The translations under genes and the position numbers were made by a program. Positions 1 to 8,478 of a stretch of 64,000 nt of DNA are shown piece after piece. Location: positions 62,001 through 126,000 of the forward strand of contig NZ_FQVO01000006.1 of NCBI RefSeq assembly GCF_900129385.1, given 5' to 3'. The notes under the pieces were generated by a model. The model did not search any database. It was not told the DNA's origin and saw nothing but the letters and a program-made list of their open reading frames with translations. The DNA comes from Chryseobacterium takakiae. Its GTDB lineage: Bacteria > Bacteroidota > Bacteroidia > Flavobacteriales > Weeksellaceae. How positions within the stretch are numbered: the first letter of the stretch is position 1; each line of letters begins with the position of its first letter.

Positions 1-1464
<1,464 letters not shown>

Positions 1465-1467
1465 TCA

Positions 1468-1475
1468 CAAATTTA
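1468..1475 (-). promoter_or_regulatory. icd promoter -7 box
   Basis: On the minus strand this reads TAAATTTG, a perfect match to the Bacteroidota -7 consensus TAnnTTTG. It leaves an untranslated leader of about 30 bases before the icd ATG. Confidence 0.6.
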
Positions 1476-1569
1476 GGTAAAAATTAATTTTTTAGATGAT
1501 TATGAGCCAATATTTTCCACTTTAAGATTAATTTAACCTCAAACCGGATAAAAACCGCCGTATTTTAAT

Positions 1570-1577
1570 TAAATTTG
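1570..1577 (+). promoter_or_regulatory. tpx promoter -7 box
   Basis: TAAATTTG matches TAnnTTTG exactly and ends 19 bases before the tpx start codon. The icd and tpx promoters are divergent and about 95 bases apart. Confidence 0.6.
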
Positions 1578-1596
1578 ATGAACTAAAAAAAGAATT

Positions 1597-2097
1597 ATGT
1601 CAACAACAATTACTTTAAAAGGAAATGAAGTGCATACAATAGGGCATTTGCCATCAATAGGAACAACCATCAGGGATTTTGCCTTGGTAGATTCCGGGTT
1701 ACAGGTGAAAACGCTTGAAAACTTCAATGGAAAGAAAAAAGTATTTAATATTTTCCCAAGCATTGATACGCCTACATGTGCATCATCTGCAAGAAAATTC
1801 AACGAAGAAGCTTCTGCACTGGAAGATACTGTTGTTATTAATGTTTCTAAAGATTTACCTTTTGCTTTGGGAAGATTCTGTGCTGCGGAAGGTCTGAATA
1901 ATGTAGAAACCCTTTCCGATTTCAGAAGCAGCTTCGGGGACGATTATGAAGTAACCATTACTGATTCTCCAATGAAAGGACTTTTGAGCCGTGCTGTAAT
2001 CGTTACTGATGCCGATAATAAAGTAGTGTACACAGAACAGGTTTCGGAAATTGCAGACGAACCGAACTATGAAGCTGCTTTAGCTGCATTGAAATAA
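1597..2097 (+). CDS. tpx: Thiol peroxidase (Tpx, atypical 2-Cys peroxiredoxin)
   Basis: This 166-residue protein has the length and cysteine pattern of the Tpx family. The peroxidatic cysteine is Cys61 in PSIDTPTCASSARKFN and the resolving cysteine is Cys95 in FALGRFCAAEGLNN, the same numbering as E. coli Tpx. Known family chemistry is thioredoxin-dependent reduction of hydrogen peroxide and lipid hydroperoxides; no signal peptide is visible, so a cytoplasmic location is expected here. It stands alone after its own TAnnTTTG promoter and is followed by the MITE-like element. Nothing suggests loss of function. Confidence 0.96.
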   Translation: MSTTITLKGNEVHTIGHLPSIGTTIRDFALVDSGLQVKTLENFNGKKKVFNIFPSIDTPTCASSARKFNEEASALEDTVVINVSKDLPFALGRFCAAEGLNNVETLSDFRSSFGDDYEVTITDSPMKGLLSRAVIVTDADNKVVYTEQVSEIADEPNYEAALAALK

Positions 2098-2113
2098 TTA
2101 AAGATTATATTTA

Positions 2114-2325
2114 GAGCCTGTTTAAATTTTACTAAATAAATTTTTTATAAGTTTTTTCTCAATTTTCTGAATTAAATAAACTTTGTTTATTCTTAACATT
2201 AAGAATTTTAGTGAGTTAGGCTTTATTCAAGTTAAGGAGTCAATAAATTGACTTTTATTAAACTTTTTAAGCTAAGGTGCTTACTTCCTTAATGTTAAAA
2301 TACAATAAAAAATTTAAACAGGCTC
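2114..2325. mobile_element. MITE-like element with 17-bp terminal inverted repeats and TTA target duplication
   Basis: GAGCCTGTTTAAATTTT at 2114-2130 is repeated as its exact inverse at 2309-2325. The element is flanked on both sides by TTA (2111-2113 and 2326-2328), as expected from a 3-bp target duplication. It is 212 bp long, AT-rich and has no credible gene. A second inverted pair (TTAACATTAAG near 2193 and CTTAATGTTAA near 2288) lets it fold into a long hairpin. A TNA-type duplication is known for part of the IS5 family, so descent from such an IS is inferred. No transposase source is present in the window. Confidence 0.72.
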
Positions 2326-2340
2326 TTAATAATTGCCTTG

Positions 2341-2572
2341 TGAAATTTCCGCAGGGCATTTTTTATTTAAACACAAATGTCACGAATATTTTTACGGATA
2401 ATACAAACCTCAATCAATAGGAACGTGCTTTAGCCCGTTTAATCAAATAGCAATTCAATTGGCTTTAGCCAACTTTATAAATTTAATTACTGAATATTTG
2501 TGAAAAATATTTGTGCTTAAATTACTGACCTTAATCACCAAAATTTAATTCTAATAATCTTACCTTTACCTT
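2341..2572. repeat. Non-coding stretch with short palindromes of the GGCTTTAGCC kind
   Basis: No credible gene is present. The palindrome TTGGCTTTAGCCAA sits at 2459-2472, and the related GTGCTTTAGCCCG lies 35 bases before it. This looks like a degenerate intergenic repeat, but a repeat family could not be verified from one window. No clear TAnnTTTG promoter was found for the following gene; TACCTTTA near 2561 is the nearest. Confidence 0.35.
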
Positions 2573-3784
2573 ATGAAACGTTCCGGAACAGCAGATTTAC
2601 CGCTTCACTATGGCAAAGTACCGCCGTGGCTGTATGAGCGTATGTCTATTCTGGGGCTTTCGATTATAGAGGTAATTCTTGCGGATTACGGGAAAGATGA
2701 GGTCTTGAGAAGACTCGCAGATCCGTTCTGGTTTCAGAGTTTTGGTGCCGTGATGGGGATGGACTGGCATTCTTCGGGGATTACTACTTCCGTGATGGGA
2801 GCATTAAAACGTTCCATTAACCCGAATTCCAAGACCCTCGGATTGTATATCTGCGGTGGAAAGGGAAAATTTTCAAGAGAAACACCTTCGGAGCTGATTC
2901 AAATCGCCGATAAGACAGGTTTGAACGGAAATGAACTGGTAAGAGCCAGCAAGCTTTCTGCAAAAGTAGATAATACGGCTATTCAGGACGGTTATCAGCT
3001 GTACCTGCATAATTTTATCCTTGCAGACAACGGGAATTGGAGTGTTGTACAGCAGGGTATGCACGAAACCGATAGTACGGCAAGGCGTTATCACTGGCAC
3101 TCTGAAAACATAAAATCCTTTGTGGAAGAACCGCATACGGGAATCAACGGAATTTCAAGAGGTAAAATTTTAAATCTTACTGATTCGGATGCTTCCGAAA
3201 ACAGAAAAGGCATTCTGGAAATCTCCCATACCGATTCTGCGGAGATTATGAGCGATTTTGCAAGGTTAATTCTTCCCGCACATCACGATGTTCAGGCTTC
3301 CGATGTTGATTTGAAACGTCTCGGAGCGTTGTTGTATGTGACCCGCGAACAGCAGCCCCAAAATTTTGAAGATCTGCTGATGCTGGAAGGAGTAGGTCCC
3401 AGAACCATGCAGTCGCTTGCACTAGTGAGCGAAGTAATTCACGGGGCGCCGTCAAGGTTCACGGATCCCGCAAGATTTTCTTTTGCCCACGGCGGAAAAG
3501 ACGGCCATCCTTTTCCGGTTCCCACTAAAGTGTACGATGAAAGCATCAGTATCATCAGAAAAGGAATCGAAAAGTCAAAGCTCGGTAATTCCGATAAATT
3601 GAAAACTTTAAATAAACTTCACGATATTGTCGTAAAAACCGAACAGGATTTTACCCCGGGTTTTGATATTCAGGAAGTAATTGAAGAAGAGAGACAGAAT
3701 TCATGGCGATTTGGTGGGAAAACGGTATTTGGTGATGCTCAGAAACCTTCTCCTCCGAAACCAATCCAGCTTTCTCTGTTCTAA
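2573..3784 (+). CDS. DUF763 family protein with helix-hairpin-helix-like segment and C-terminal clamp-binding motif
   Basis: This 403-residue protein begins MKRSGTADLPLHYGKVPPWL, the hallmark of DUF763 proteins, which are found mostly in archaea and scattered bacteria. Conserved blocks include WHSSGITTSVMGALKR (about residue 64), CGGKGKFSRETPSELI (about 93) and FSFAHGGKDGHPFPVP (about 301). LLMLEGVGPRTMQSLALV (about 268-285) resembles a helix-hairpin-helix DNA-binding element of DNA repair proteins. The last five residues are QLSLF, the canonical beta-sliding-clamp-binding pentapeptide, after a Pro/Lys-rich tail. The biochemical role of the family is unknown; a DNA repair role at the replisome is inferred. 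The gene is monocistronic and ends at a hairpin. Confidence 0.88.
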   Translation: MKRSGTADLPLHYGKVPPWLYERMSILGLSIIEVILADYGKDEVLRRLADPFWFQSFGAVMGMDWHSSGITTSVMGALKRSINPNSKTLGLYICGGKGKFSRETPSELIQIADKTGLNGNELVRASKLSAKVDNTAIQDGYQLYLHNFILADNGNWSVVQQGMHETDSTARRYHWHSENIKSFVEEPHTGINGISRGKILNLTDSDASENRKGILEISHTDSAEIMSDFARLILPAHHDVQASDVDLKRLGALLYVTREQQPQNFEDLLMLEGVGPRTMQSLALVSEVIHGAPSRFTDPARFSFAHGGKDGHPFPVPTKVYDESISIIRKGIEKSKLGNSDKLKTLNKLHDIVVKTEQDFTPGFDIQEVIEEERQNSWRFGGKTVFGDAQKPSPPKPIQLSLF

Positions 3785-3796
3785 TTTAAAATAAAA

Positions 3797-3827
3797 AAGC
3801 CTTATACTTTTGTTAAGTATAAAGCTT
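3797..3827. terminator. Hairpin between convergent genes
   Basis: A 13-base stem with one mismatch (AAGCCTTATACTT against AAGTATAAAGCTT) with T-rich flanks lies between the stop codons of the DUF763 gene and the oppositely oriented dehydrogenase. It can serve both strands. Confidence 0.6.
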
Positions 3828-3850
3828 TGTCTGAATTTGCATTCTGATTT

Positions 3851-4690
3851 TTAAATAGCTGTAGATAAGGTTAAACTTTCCCAATCTTTTGCATCTTTTG
3901 TGATGGCTTCGATCTTATTGTTCAGGAATTCCGGAGCTCCGACTCCCAACAGCAGATGTACGGGCGGATTTTCTTCTTTACTGATCTGTATCAGCACATC
4001 GGCCGCTTTTACAGGATCGTTCGGCTGATTACCGTTGATCTCATCCAGATGCGATTTCTCTGAATTTCTTGCTGCTTCATAGGCTTCAATGGAATTTTCA
4101 GGCGTTTTTACCGAATCTTTTGTCAGGAAATCCGTACGGAAATAAGCGGGATAAACAACCGTTGCATGAATTCCGAAATCTTTTGCTTCTTCTGCCAGTG
4201 CCTCTGTAAAACCTGCTACCGCAAATTTGGTAGAACAATAAACACCCCATCCCGGAAAACCTCCGTAATATCCTCCAACAGAAGAAATGTTGAAAATATT
4301 CCCTGATTTTTGTTCGCGCAGATATGGCATTGCATTTCTGATAACATTAAGGGTTCCGAAAACGTTAACGTCGAAATTCGCTCTTGCTTCAGCATCGCTT
4401 AATTCTTCCAATGTTCCCAATTGACCGTAACCTGCATTGTTAACGATGACATCAACATTTCCGAAATGTTCTACTGTTTTGGCTAAAACAGATTGTACAT
4501 CATTGTTATCCGTAATATTCATACTTAACGGGAGAAAATTTTCGGAAACCTCTCCGAATGCATCTGTTAACGATGTTACCCTGCGGCTTGTTGCAGCTAC
4601 TTTATAGCCATTAGATAATAGTTTTTTTACCAGTTCGAATCCAAGTCCTTTAGACGCTCCTGTCACGAACCATACTTTTTTTGTTTCCAT
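3851..4690 (-). CDS. Short-chain dehydrogenase/reductase (classical SDR)
   Basis: This 279-residue protein is a classical SDR. It has the nucleotide-binding glycine motif TGASKGLG at residues 10-17, NNAGYG at 84-89 and the catalytic Ser136/Tyr151/Lys155 set (YCSTK). The C-terminal extension of about 50 residues beyond the Rossmann core is common in SDRs acting on larger substrates. The sequence does not give the substrate. The upstream region lacks the palindrome found before the neighbouring SDR gene, so the two genes need not be co-regulated. NAD(P)(H) use is certain at family level; physiological role unknown. Confidence 0.9.
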   Translation of the reverse strand: METKKVWFVTGASKGLGFELVKKLLSNGYKVAATSRRVTSLTDAFGEVSENFLPLSMNITDNNDVQSVLAKTVEHFGNVDVIVNNAGYGQLGTLEELSDAEARANFDVNVFGTLNVIRNAMPYLREQKSGNIFNISSVGGYYGGFPGWGVYCSTKFAVAGFTEALAEEAKDFGIHATVVYPAYFRTDFLTKDSVKTPENSIEAYEAARNSEKSHLDEINGNQPNDPVKAADVLIQISKEENPPVHLLLGVGAPEFLNNKIEAITKDAKDWESLTLSTAI

Positions 4691-4836
4691 TTTTAATATT
4701 TTTTATTGTTTTAAATGATGGTACAAAGATGACAAGAAGAGCATTTTTAAAAGTAGCCGAATCCACGAATGATGTAACCAAATCGTGAATGATCATATTT
4801 TTATAAATAAGTTGCAGGAATTATGGTTTTAAATAA

Positions 4837-4862
4837 AAAAGAGAAACGTAAGTCTCTCTTTT
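4837..4862 (-). terminator. Terminator after the second SDR gene
   Basis: The inverted repeat AAAAGAGA / TCTCTTTT with A- and T-rich ends lies directly downstream of the minus-strand stop at 4877. Confidence 0.55.
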
Positions 4863-4876
4863 AAATGTTGTTAAAT

Positions 4877-5614
4877 TTACCATGGGCTGATTCCTGTTTC
4901 ATCTTCAATATCATTGCTAAAATACTGTCCGGTCGGTCCGTTTTCATCAGTCAGCGTATGTTTTACGATGAACGAAGCCGCGCTTTCCACAGAACCTGGA
5001 CCGCTGTGGTCGTTGAAATCTGTCGCCGTATATCCGGGATCAATGACATTAACCTTAAATGGAAATTCTTTCAGTTCATAAGCCAGGGTGATGGTATAGG
5101 CATTCAATGCTGATTTGGAAGGACCATATGCTGCGGTCTTCACATGATAGTATTTCCATTCCGGATCACTATGTAAAGTAAGCGAGCCTAACCCTGAAGT
5201 AATATTGCTGATTCGCGGGCTGTCTGATTTTTTAAGAAGATTCAAAAATATCTGCGTTACATTGATGACGCCAAAGAAATTCGTATCAAAAACTTCCCGG
5301 ATGTCATTAACGGATGTTTCGGCAGCGGTCTGTGGGTTTACACCCAGAATTCCGGCATTGTTGATCAGGATATCCAGTTTTCCCTGTTCGTTTTCAACAA
5401 TACTTTTCGCGTTTGCGATGGATTCAGGATTGGTAACGTCGATTTCAATTGCTTTGATATTCTGAAATCCCTGCGCTGTTAATTCTTTTACGGTTGCTTC
5501 ACCTTTTGCCAGATTCCTGCTTCCTAAATAAACAAATAATCCTTTTTCTGAAAGTTGTTTTGCGGTTTCAAGGCCAATGCTTCTGTTGGCGCCTGTAATG
5601 AATACTGTTTTCAT
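4877..5614 (-). CDS. Short-chain dehydrogenase/reductase, carbonyl-reductase-like
   Basis: This 245-residue SDR has TGANRSIG at 7-14, NNAG at 85-88 and catalytic Ser140, Tyr163 and Lys167. The insert between Ser and Tyr (HSDPEWKYYHVKTAAYGPSK) and the ending with DETGISPW recall carbonyl reductases of the SDR21C type, but the substrate is unknown. Its promoter region carries a perfect 7-bp-arm palindrome at 5666-5681 that recurs in front of the Crp/Fnr-family gene immediately downstream in the window. Control by that regulator is therefore likely (inference). A hairpin terminates the transcript. Confidence 0.9.
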   Translation of the reverse strand: MKTVFITGANRSIGLETAKQLSEKGLFVYLGSRNLAKGEATVKELTAQGFQNIKAIEIDVTNPESIANAKSIVENEQGKLDILINNAGILGVNPQTAAETSVNDIREVFDTNFFGVINVTQIFLNLLKKSDSPRISNITSGLGSLTLHSDPEWKYYHVKTAAYGPSKSALNAYTITLAYELKEFPFKVNVIDPGYTATDFNDHSGPGSVESAASFIVKHTLTDENGPTGQYFSNDIEDETGISPW

Positions 5615-5661
5615 TTTTTTATTTTAATTGATGGTGTAAAATTCCGATAATAAAACAAGGA

Positions 5662-5681
5662 GGCATTTGCCATTTGGCAAA
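5662..5681. promoter_or_regulatory. Putative operator upstream of SDR gene (copy 1)
   Basis: GGCATTTGCCATTTGGCAAA contains the perfect dyad TTTGCCA-TT-TGGCAAA (5666-5681), 52 bases upstream of the SDR start. The same 20-mer with one substitution occurs at 6489-6508 before the regulator gene. The shared 19 of 20 bases argue for a common DNA-binding protein. Confidence 0.6.
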
Positions 5682-5886
5682 AAGAGAAAAGAATGATAAA
5701 TAAAACTGACTGATCACTTTATGTCAGAAGCGCATACATTCCCCTCCTTTGGAAATCGAGGAACGTGATTCGCCGATTCCAATTTATAATTATAAAAGTA
5801 ATGAGGCATTGGTTTCAAAAATTCAAAGAATTTTTGACGGGGTGGTTTAAGTAAAGATTAAAAAAAATAGAAATTAGTCTATACAA

Positions 5887-6459
5887 TTATAGCCTGATAT
5901 TCTTCCTTATCCTGCTTAAAGAAGACTGCGTCACGCCGAGATAAGAAGCTACGTAAGAAAGAGGAATTCTGTTGACTGCCGTTGGATAAATTTCCAGGAA
6001 CTTGAGATAACGTGTTGTTGCATCCTCTGTAACGAGCGGGCTTCTTCTTTCCACCTTCTGCATCAATGCCCGTGAAATGATTTTGTGGACAATGGCATCA
6101 AAACCTACAATAGTTTGCAGGAGCTCCAGCCAGTCTTTTCTTTCAAAAACAATAAGTTTACAGTCGGTCACGGCCTGAACGTAAGCGCTGGAACAAATCT
6201 GGTTATCAAAACTTTCGAGATCTACAACCAGGTTGTTTTCTTCAATGAAATATTTGGTAATCTCCTCGCTTTTATTGTTGTAGTAGCAAACGCGCAGAAT
6301 TCCGTTAACCACAAATCCCACCTGTTTAGCTACTTTACCAGCTTCGGAAAAATATTCTTCTTTCGGAAGAGTTAATTCCATGGCTTTACCGGCGATAAAG
6401 TCCATCTGCTGCTGGTTGAGGTTCCCGAATCTCAGGATAAAATCAAATAATTCTTTCAT
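5887..6459 (-). CDS. Crp/Fnr-family transcriptional regulator
   Basis: This 190-residue protein has an N-terminal cyclic-nucleotide-binding-like beta-barrel (GFVVNGILRVCYYN...EEITKYFIEENNLVVDLESF) and a short C-terminal helix-turn-helix (IPLSYVASYLGVTQSSLSRIRKNI). The residues that contact cAMP in Crp are not obvious and there is no Fnr cysteine cluster, so the signal is unknown. The start is placed at ATG 6459 (MKELFDFILRFG). An in-frame ATG at 6507 would put the palindrome 6489-6508 inside the coding region and adds residues untypical of the family. The palindrome then lies 30-49 bases upstream of the start, where autoregulation is plausible. Confidence 0.85.
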   Translation of the reverse strand: MKELFDFILRFGNLNQQQMDFIAGKAMELTLPKEEYFSEAGKVAKQVGFVVNGILRVCYYNNKSEEITKYFIEENNLVVDLESFDNQICSSAYVQAVTDCKLIVFERKDWLELLQTIVGFDAIVHKIISRALMQKVERRSPLVTEDATTRYLKFLEIYPTAVNRIPLSYVASYLGVTQSSLSRIRKNIRL

Positions 6460-6488
6460 GAATGCAAGGTAAGGAAAGAAAATGTTCC

Positions 6489-6508
6489 GGCATTTGTCAT
6501 TTGGCAAA
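6489..6508. promoter_or_regulatory. Putative operator upstream of Crp/Fnr gene (copy 2)
   Basis: GGCATTTGTCATTTGGCAAA differs by one base from the site at 5662-5681. It keeps the dyad TTTGTCA-TT-TGGCAAA and lies 30-49 bases before the chosen regulator start. Confidence 0.6.
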
Positions 6509-6550
6509 TAAAAAATAAAAAACCTGTACTAATGTATGCAATCTTTTCTG

Positions 6551-6865
6551 TTACAATTTTCTTTTATTACCACATTTCGGGCAAAATGTAGCTGTTTCTG
6601 TTCTGTATGGTTTTCCGCAATTTTCACAATCAGGGCCATACATTTCTATAAAATGGTGCATGATAGCATTGGGATTGGTTTCTTCAAAACCTGTTAGATC
6701 ATTATAATAGTCCAGCAATTTCTTAAAATTCTGTTTAAATGGGACTTTCTGTGAATTTTTTATTTCCTGAAATCCTTCGGCAAATAACTTTGATGCAATT
6801 TCTCCTTCTTGTTTATCAAGCATAGGAACATCCATTCTGCATCTCCAGCAATATCTGATTTTCAT
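6551..6865 (-). CDS. Small zinc-ribbon protein of unknown function
   Basis: The 104-residue protein has an N-terminal CWRC pair (MKIRYCWRCRMDVPML) and a C-terminal double CxxC, CENCGKPYRTETATFCPKC, which together can hold one or two zinc ions. The middle part is helical and charged, with no recognised domain. Its start lies 3 bases after the stop of the DUF4268 gene on the same strand, so the two are almost certainly co-transcribed. Zinc ribbons of this type often mediate nucleic acid or protein contacts, but no function can be assigned. Confidence 0.7.
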   Translation of the reverse strand: MKIRYCWRCRMDVPMLDKQEGEIASKLFAEGFQEIKNSQKVPFKQNFKKLLDYYNDLTGFEETNPNAIMHHFIEMYGPDCENCGKPYRTETATFCPKCGNKRKL

Positions 6866-6868
6866 GAT

Positions 6869-7297
6869 TTAAACATCTTTTATAAAATCCTCATATTCAT
6901 AATAAAACCTTTCAAAGCCATCCATTTTGTCAACAAAAAACTGAAAAGTTTCCTGCCATGTATTTTTATTGAAAACAGAAACACCGTGTTTTTCCACCCA
7001 GATTCTGCTGATGACTTTTCCGTTCTCCAGCGTGTAAAATTCTTCTTTATGAAAATCGCCGATAAAATCTTTCAGAATATCTTCCAGCGACCAGATCTTG
7101 TTGTAATAGGCATCTCTGAAAACTTCATCTTTCATTTCGATATCCAGAGACACTTCTGCTTTTTTATTATCTGCATAAAACTTGAACGACATATCCTTGA
7201 TCTTGGTATCGTATAAAATCCATTTTCTAGGAAAAGACTTTCCAAAAGCCGTCCAAAACTCTTTTTTTAACTGTTGTGCTTCCTGTTTGCTGAACAT
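6869..7297 (-). CDS. DUF4268 domain protein
   Basis: This 142-residue protein consists essentially of one DUF4268 domain (FWTAFGKSFPRKWILYDTKIKDMSFKF, then EVSLDIEM and GKVISRIWVEK). The domain is also seen at the C-terminus of larger nuclease-like proteins; here it stands alone. It is rich in aromatic and charged residues, with no signal peptide. It is the first gene of a two-gene unit with the zinc-ribbon protein. Function unknown. Confidence 0.75.
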   Translation of the reverse strand: MFSKQEAQQLKKEFWTAFGKSFPRKWILYDTKIKDMSFKFYADNKKAEVSLDIEMKDEVFRDAYYNKIWSLEDILKDFIGDFHKEEFYTLENGKVISRIWVEKHGVSVFNKNTWQETFQFFVDKMDGFERFYYEYEDFIKDV

Positions 7298-7404
7298 ATA
7301 GCAAAAGTAGGTATTTTGAATGGAATGAAATTGGGTAAAAAAGTAAAAATCCCCAAAGAATACATGTTCTTTGAAGGACTTTTTGATTTGTTGCTGAAAG
7401 AATA

Positions 7405-7812
7405 TTAATTTCGTTCAGTTCTTCCTAATGCTTCTGGTGTCACAGGGGTGAAAAAATTAACAAGGTTTCCATCGGGATCACGAAATAAAAGTGATTTATT
7501 TCCCCACGGCATTACTGTTGGTTCCTGAACAATGCTTCCCTTAAGATAAGCCGATAATCTTTCGTAATCGTTATCAACATCATCTACCCTGAATTCAATG
7601 ATAACGCTCTGGTTTTGTTCAGGTTTTGCTACTTCATCACCGCCAAAAAACTGCAATGTTTTGGTGCTTCCGATGGCTAATGTTGTTGTTGCCGTCCGCA
7701 ATTCAGCAAAATCCGGTGTGTATCTTACTATGGATAATTCTGTGATGTGTTCATAAAAGCTTATTAATCTTTCTATTTCTCCGGTAATAATGCGGACTGA
7801 CAATAAATTCAT
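7405..7812 (-). CDS. VOC (glyoxalase/bleomycin-resistance fold) family protein
   Basis: This 135-residue single-module VOC protein has the pattern ISFYEHIT near the N-terminus and LLFRDPDGNLVNFFTP near the C-terminus, the latter containing the Asp-Pro-Asp-Gly-Asn turn typical of the fold. Members bind a metal and include glyoxalases, dioxygenases and antibiotic-binding proteins. The sequence does not choose between these. It stands alone, with a short minus-strand transcript predicted. An enzymatic role is not established. Confidence 0.82.
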   Translation of the reverse strand: MNLLSVRIITGEIERLISFYEHITELSIVRYTPDFAELRTATTTLAIGSTKTLQFFGGDEVAKPEQNQSVIIEFRVDDVDNDYERLSAYLKGSIVQEPTVMPWGNKSLLFRDPDGNLVNFFTPVTPEALGRTERN

Positions 7813-7969
7813 TCTTCTAATATTTAATTATATCACAAAATTAGTTCGGTCTTATGACAACTATCTGTCAGCAGTATTTGGTTTAAATGAAATAAATTAT
7901 AATATAGTCATAATCCATATCCGGATCTTTCAATTGATCAGCATGTTGATCCATTTAAAACAATTTTCT

Positions 7970-7977
7970 TATTTTTG
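7970..7977 (+). promoter_or_regulatory. Promoter -7 box of the Rrf2 regulator
   Basis: TATTTTTG matches TAnnTTTG and TTG at 7946-7948 is a reasonable -33 element (21-base spacer). The box ends only 5 bases before the ATG, so the mRNA is predicted to be leaderless or nearly so. Directly repeated TTGATC hexamers (about 7934 and 7946) overlap the -33 region and could be a regulator site. Confidence 0.6.
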
Positions 7978-7982
7978 TAGTA

Positions 7983-8390
7983 ATGCTGTCTAAAAAATCT
8001 CAATACGCCTTTAAAGCACTGTCTTACCTTGTAGAAAAAAGGAATGACGGGCCCATTCTTATTTCCGAAATTGCGGATCATAGGAAGATCCCTTTGAAGT
8101 TTTTGGAAAATATCCTGCTTGAACTCAAAAAAGCTGGCATTCTCGACAGTAAAAAAGGGAAAGGGGGAGGATATTTTTTTAAAGAAAATCCGGAAAACGT
8201 AAAGCTTGCCAAAATCATCCGTCTGGTAAACGGGCCGATTGCACTGCTTCCCTGTGTAAGCCTTAACTTTTATGAAAAGTGCGAAGACTGTACCGAAGAT
8301 CACTGTGGTCTGCATGATGTACTGATTGAAGTGAGGGATGCTTCGCTGAACATTCTGGAAAGAAAAACTTTAATGGATCTGGTGGACTGA
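7983..8390 (+). CDS. Rrf2-family transcriptional regulator
   Basis: This 135-residue protein has the Rrf2 N-terminal winged helix (MLSKKSQYAFKALSYLVEKR; ISEIADHRKIPLKFLENILLEL; KGKGGGYFF). Cysteines Cys91, Cys100, Cys103 and Cys108 in the C-terminal part have the spacing of metal- or Fe-S-sensing Rrf2 proteins; CymR-type members instead sense cysteine metabolism through a partner. It sits directly upstream of cysH-cysD-cysN, so regulation of sulfate assimilation is the natural inference, as is known for Rrf2/CymR proteins elsewhere. A short GGAC/GTCC hairpin plus T8 overlaps its stop codon. Confidence 0.9.
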   Translation: MLSKKSQYAFKALSYLVEKRNDGPILISEIADHRKIPLKFLENILLELKKAGILDSKKGKGGGYFFKENPENVKLAKIIRLVNGPIALLPCVSLNFYEKCEDCTEDHCGLHDVLIEVRDASLNILERKTLMDLVD

Positions 8391-8407
8391 CCCGGTCCTT
8401 TTTTTTG

Positions 8408-8442
8408 AATTATTAGTCTACTTTTTTGGTGGGATAATAATT
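8408..8442. promoter_or_regulatory. Putative Rrf2 operator upstream of cysH
   Basis: Perfect 8-bp arms AATTATTA and TAATAATT enclose a 19-base centre that is itself partly symmetric (GTCTAC ... GGTGGGA). The dyad lies just upstream of GATATTTG at about 8448-8455, a near match to the -7 consensus. It is a good candidate for the binding site of the Rrf2 protein encoded upstream. Confidence 0.45.
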
Positions 8443-8478
8443 TTATTGGATATTTGCAATACTTCAAATGAATAAAAT

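Noticed and set aside
5700..5860. ATTCCCCTCCTTTGG ... TTTTTGACGGGGTGG as a possible structured RNA
   Set aside because: It looks like a worn intergenic repeat interrupted in the middle; pairing is poor and no conserved RNA motif is recognisable.
7325..7408. A 27-codon plus-strand frame (MKLGKKVKIPKEY...)
   Set aside because: It lies between two minus-strand genes, has no proper TAnnTTTG box and overlaps the end of the VOC gene. It could be a gene remnant, but there is too little evidence.
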